Source: an uncultured Porphyromonadaceae bacterium (lineage in GTDB: Bacteria > Bacteroidota > Bacteroidia > Bacteroidales > Muribaculaceae). From it: 64,000 nt of DNA. The position numbers and the translations under genes are program-made. Positions 63,896 to 64,000 of this stretch are shown here, piece by piece; position 1 is the stretch's first letter; every line of letters starts with the position of its first letter. The DNA is taken from contig CALAVE010000025.1 in the NCBI GenBank assembly GCA_937892215.1, forward strand, positions 3,516-67,515. The letters are read 5' to 3'. The notes beneath the pieces are model-generated. The model was given only the letters and a program-made list of their open reading frames with translations, had not been told where the DNA came from and ran no database searches.

Positions 63896-64000
63896 GGGCT
63901 TGGGTGCTTCCAGTTGGCCGACGACCGCCGCTCGGTCACCGTGCGCGACAGCCGCAAGCAGGAAATCACCCTGCGCGAAGTGCACACCGAGCCCGACGGC
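63896..64000 (+). CDS. Gene fragment running off the right edge
   Basis: After a stop at 63893-63895 this frame is open to the end of the window. Its codons are strongly G/C-ending, as in the chromosomal genes, and give a plausible charged protein (for example RSVTVRDSRKQEITLREVHT from about 63932). The only possible starts are a TTG at 63914 or later GTG. It may be the 3' part of a gene cut by the accessory patch, or a gene with a non-ATG start. The minus strand is also open here (63827-64000) but reads like a shadow. Confidence 0.35.

Noticed and set aside
63827..64000. A minus-strand gene tail ending at 63827
   Set aside because: The frame is open, but its Ala/Val/Gly/His content in the G+C-rich part reads like the shadow of the plus-strand frame. 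The AT-rich last 20 codons leave some doubt.

Overview
The window comes from a Bacteroidales chromosome of roughly 50-55% G+C in most genes. The reasons are a type IX secretion (T9SS) cluster, a fused FeoA-FeoB, a three-subunit cytochrome-b fumarate reductase/succinate dehydrogenase, a trailing glutamate dehydrogenase, Sus-like starch enzymes, and repeated promoter sequences of the Bacteroidetes TAnnTTTG type. A gut lineage such as Muribaculaceae or a relative is plausible, but I cannot fix the family from sequence alone.

Layout. 1-3.9 kb: a cut-off DUF975 membrane protein, tRNA-Leu(TAA), an acyltransferase, the T9SS protein PorQ and a small TonB-like protein. 4-16 kb: a maltodextrin/starch locus (MFS transporter, MalQ with starch-binding domains, GH97 glucosidase, type I pullulanase, SusA-like amylase, then CstA) with no SusC/SusD pair. 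16-17.3 kb: a frameshifted REP-associated (IS200-like) transposase beside a group of short palindromes and an 845-bp gene-free stretch. 17.3-24.4 kb: FeoAB, ribokinase with a sugar transporter, DapF, and a PatB-type C-S lyase. 24.4-28 kb: frdB-frdA-frdC on the minus strand. 28-32.8 kb: a 1070-residue secreted protein of unknown function and MiaB. 32.8-48.1 kb: a surface polysaccharide region with four stand-alone or clustered glycosyltransferases, a Wzx-like flippase, a Wzy-like polymerase, a Wzc-like kinase and a Wza-like export lipoprotein on one side, and a glycosyltransferase followed by three tandem acyltransferases on the other. 48.2-55.3 kb: porT-porP-porK-porL-porM-porN, the core of the T9SS. 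55.5-62.2 kb: gdhA, pnp, argS and a Bax-inhibitor-1 family protein that has a sigma-54-like promoter. 62.2-64 kb: an AT-richer accessory patch holding a 5'-truncated papain-like toxin domain, two small unknown genes and a fragment of a gene running off the window.

How it fits together. The starch enzymes would debranch and cut alpha-glucans outside the cytoplasm; the MFS permease would bring in maltose or maltodextrin, and MalQ would process it inside. The T9SS operon builds the outer-membrane-linked secretion machine (PorK/N ring, PorL/M motor, PorP/PorT outer membrane partners), with PorQ encoded 45 kb away. The polysaccharide genes probably make and modify a capsule or exopolysaccharide.

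The points most worth a second look are the orphan toxin patch with its 18-bp perfect inverted repeat, the frameshift that removes the catalytic-tyrosine helix from the transposase, the coding-like tail after dapF, the acyltransferase triplet, the unknown 1070-residue protein, and the sigma-54-like site in front of the BI-1 gene. Nothing here is a clearly new multi-gene system.
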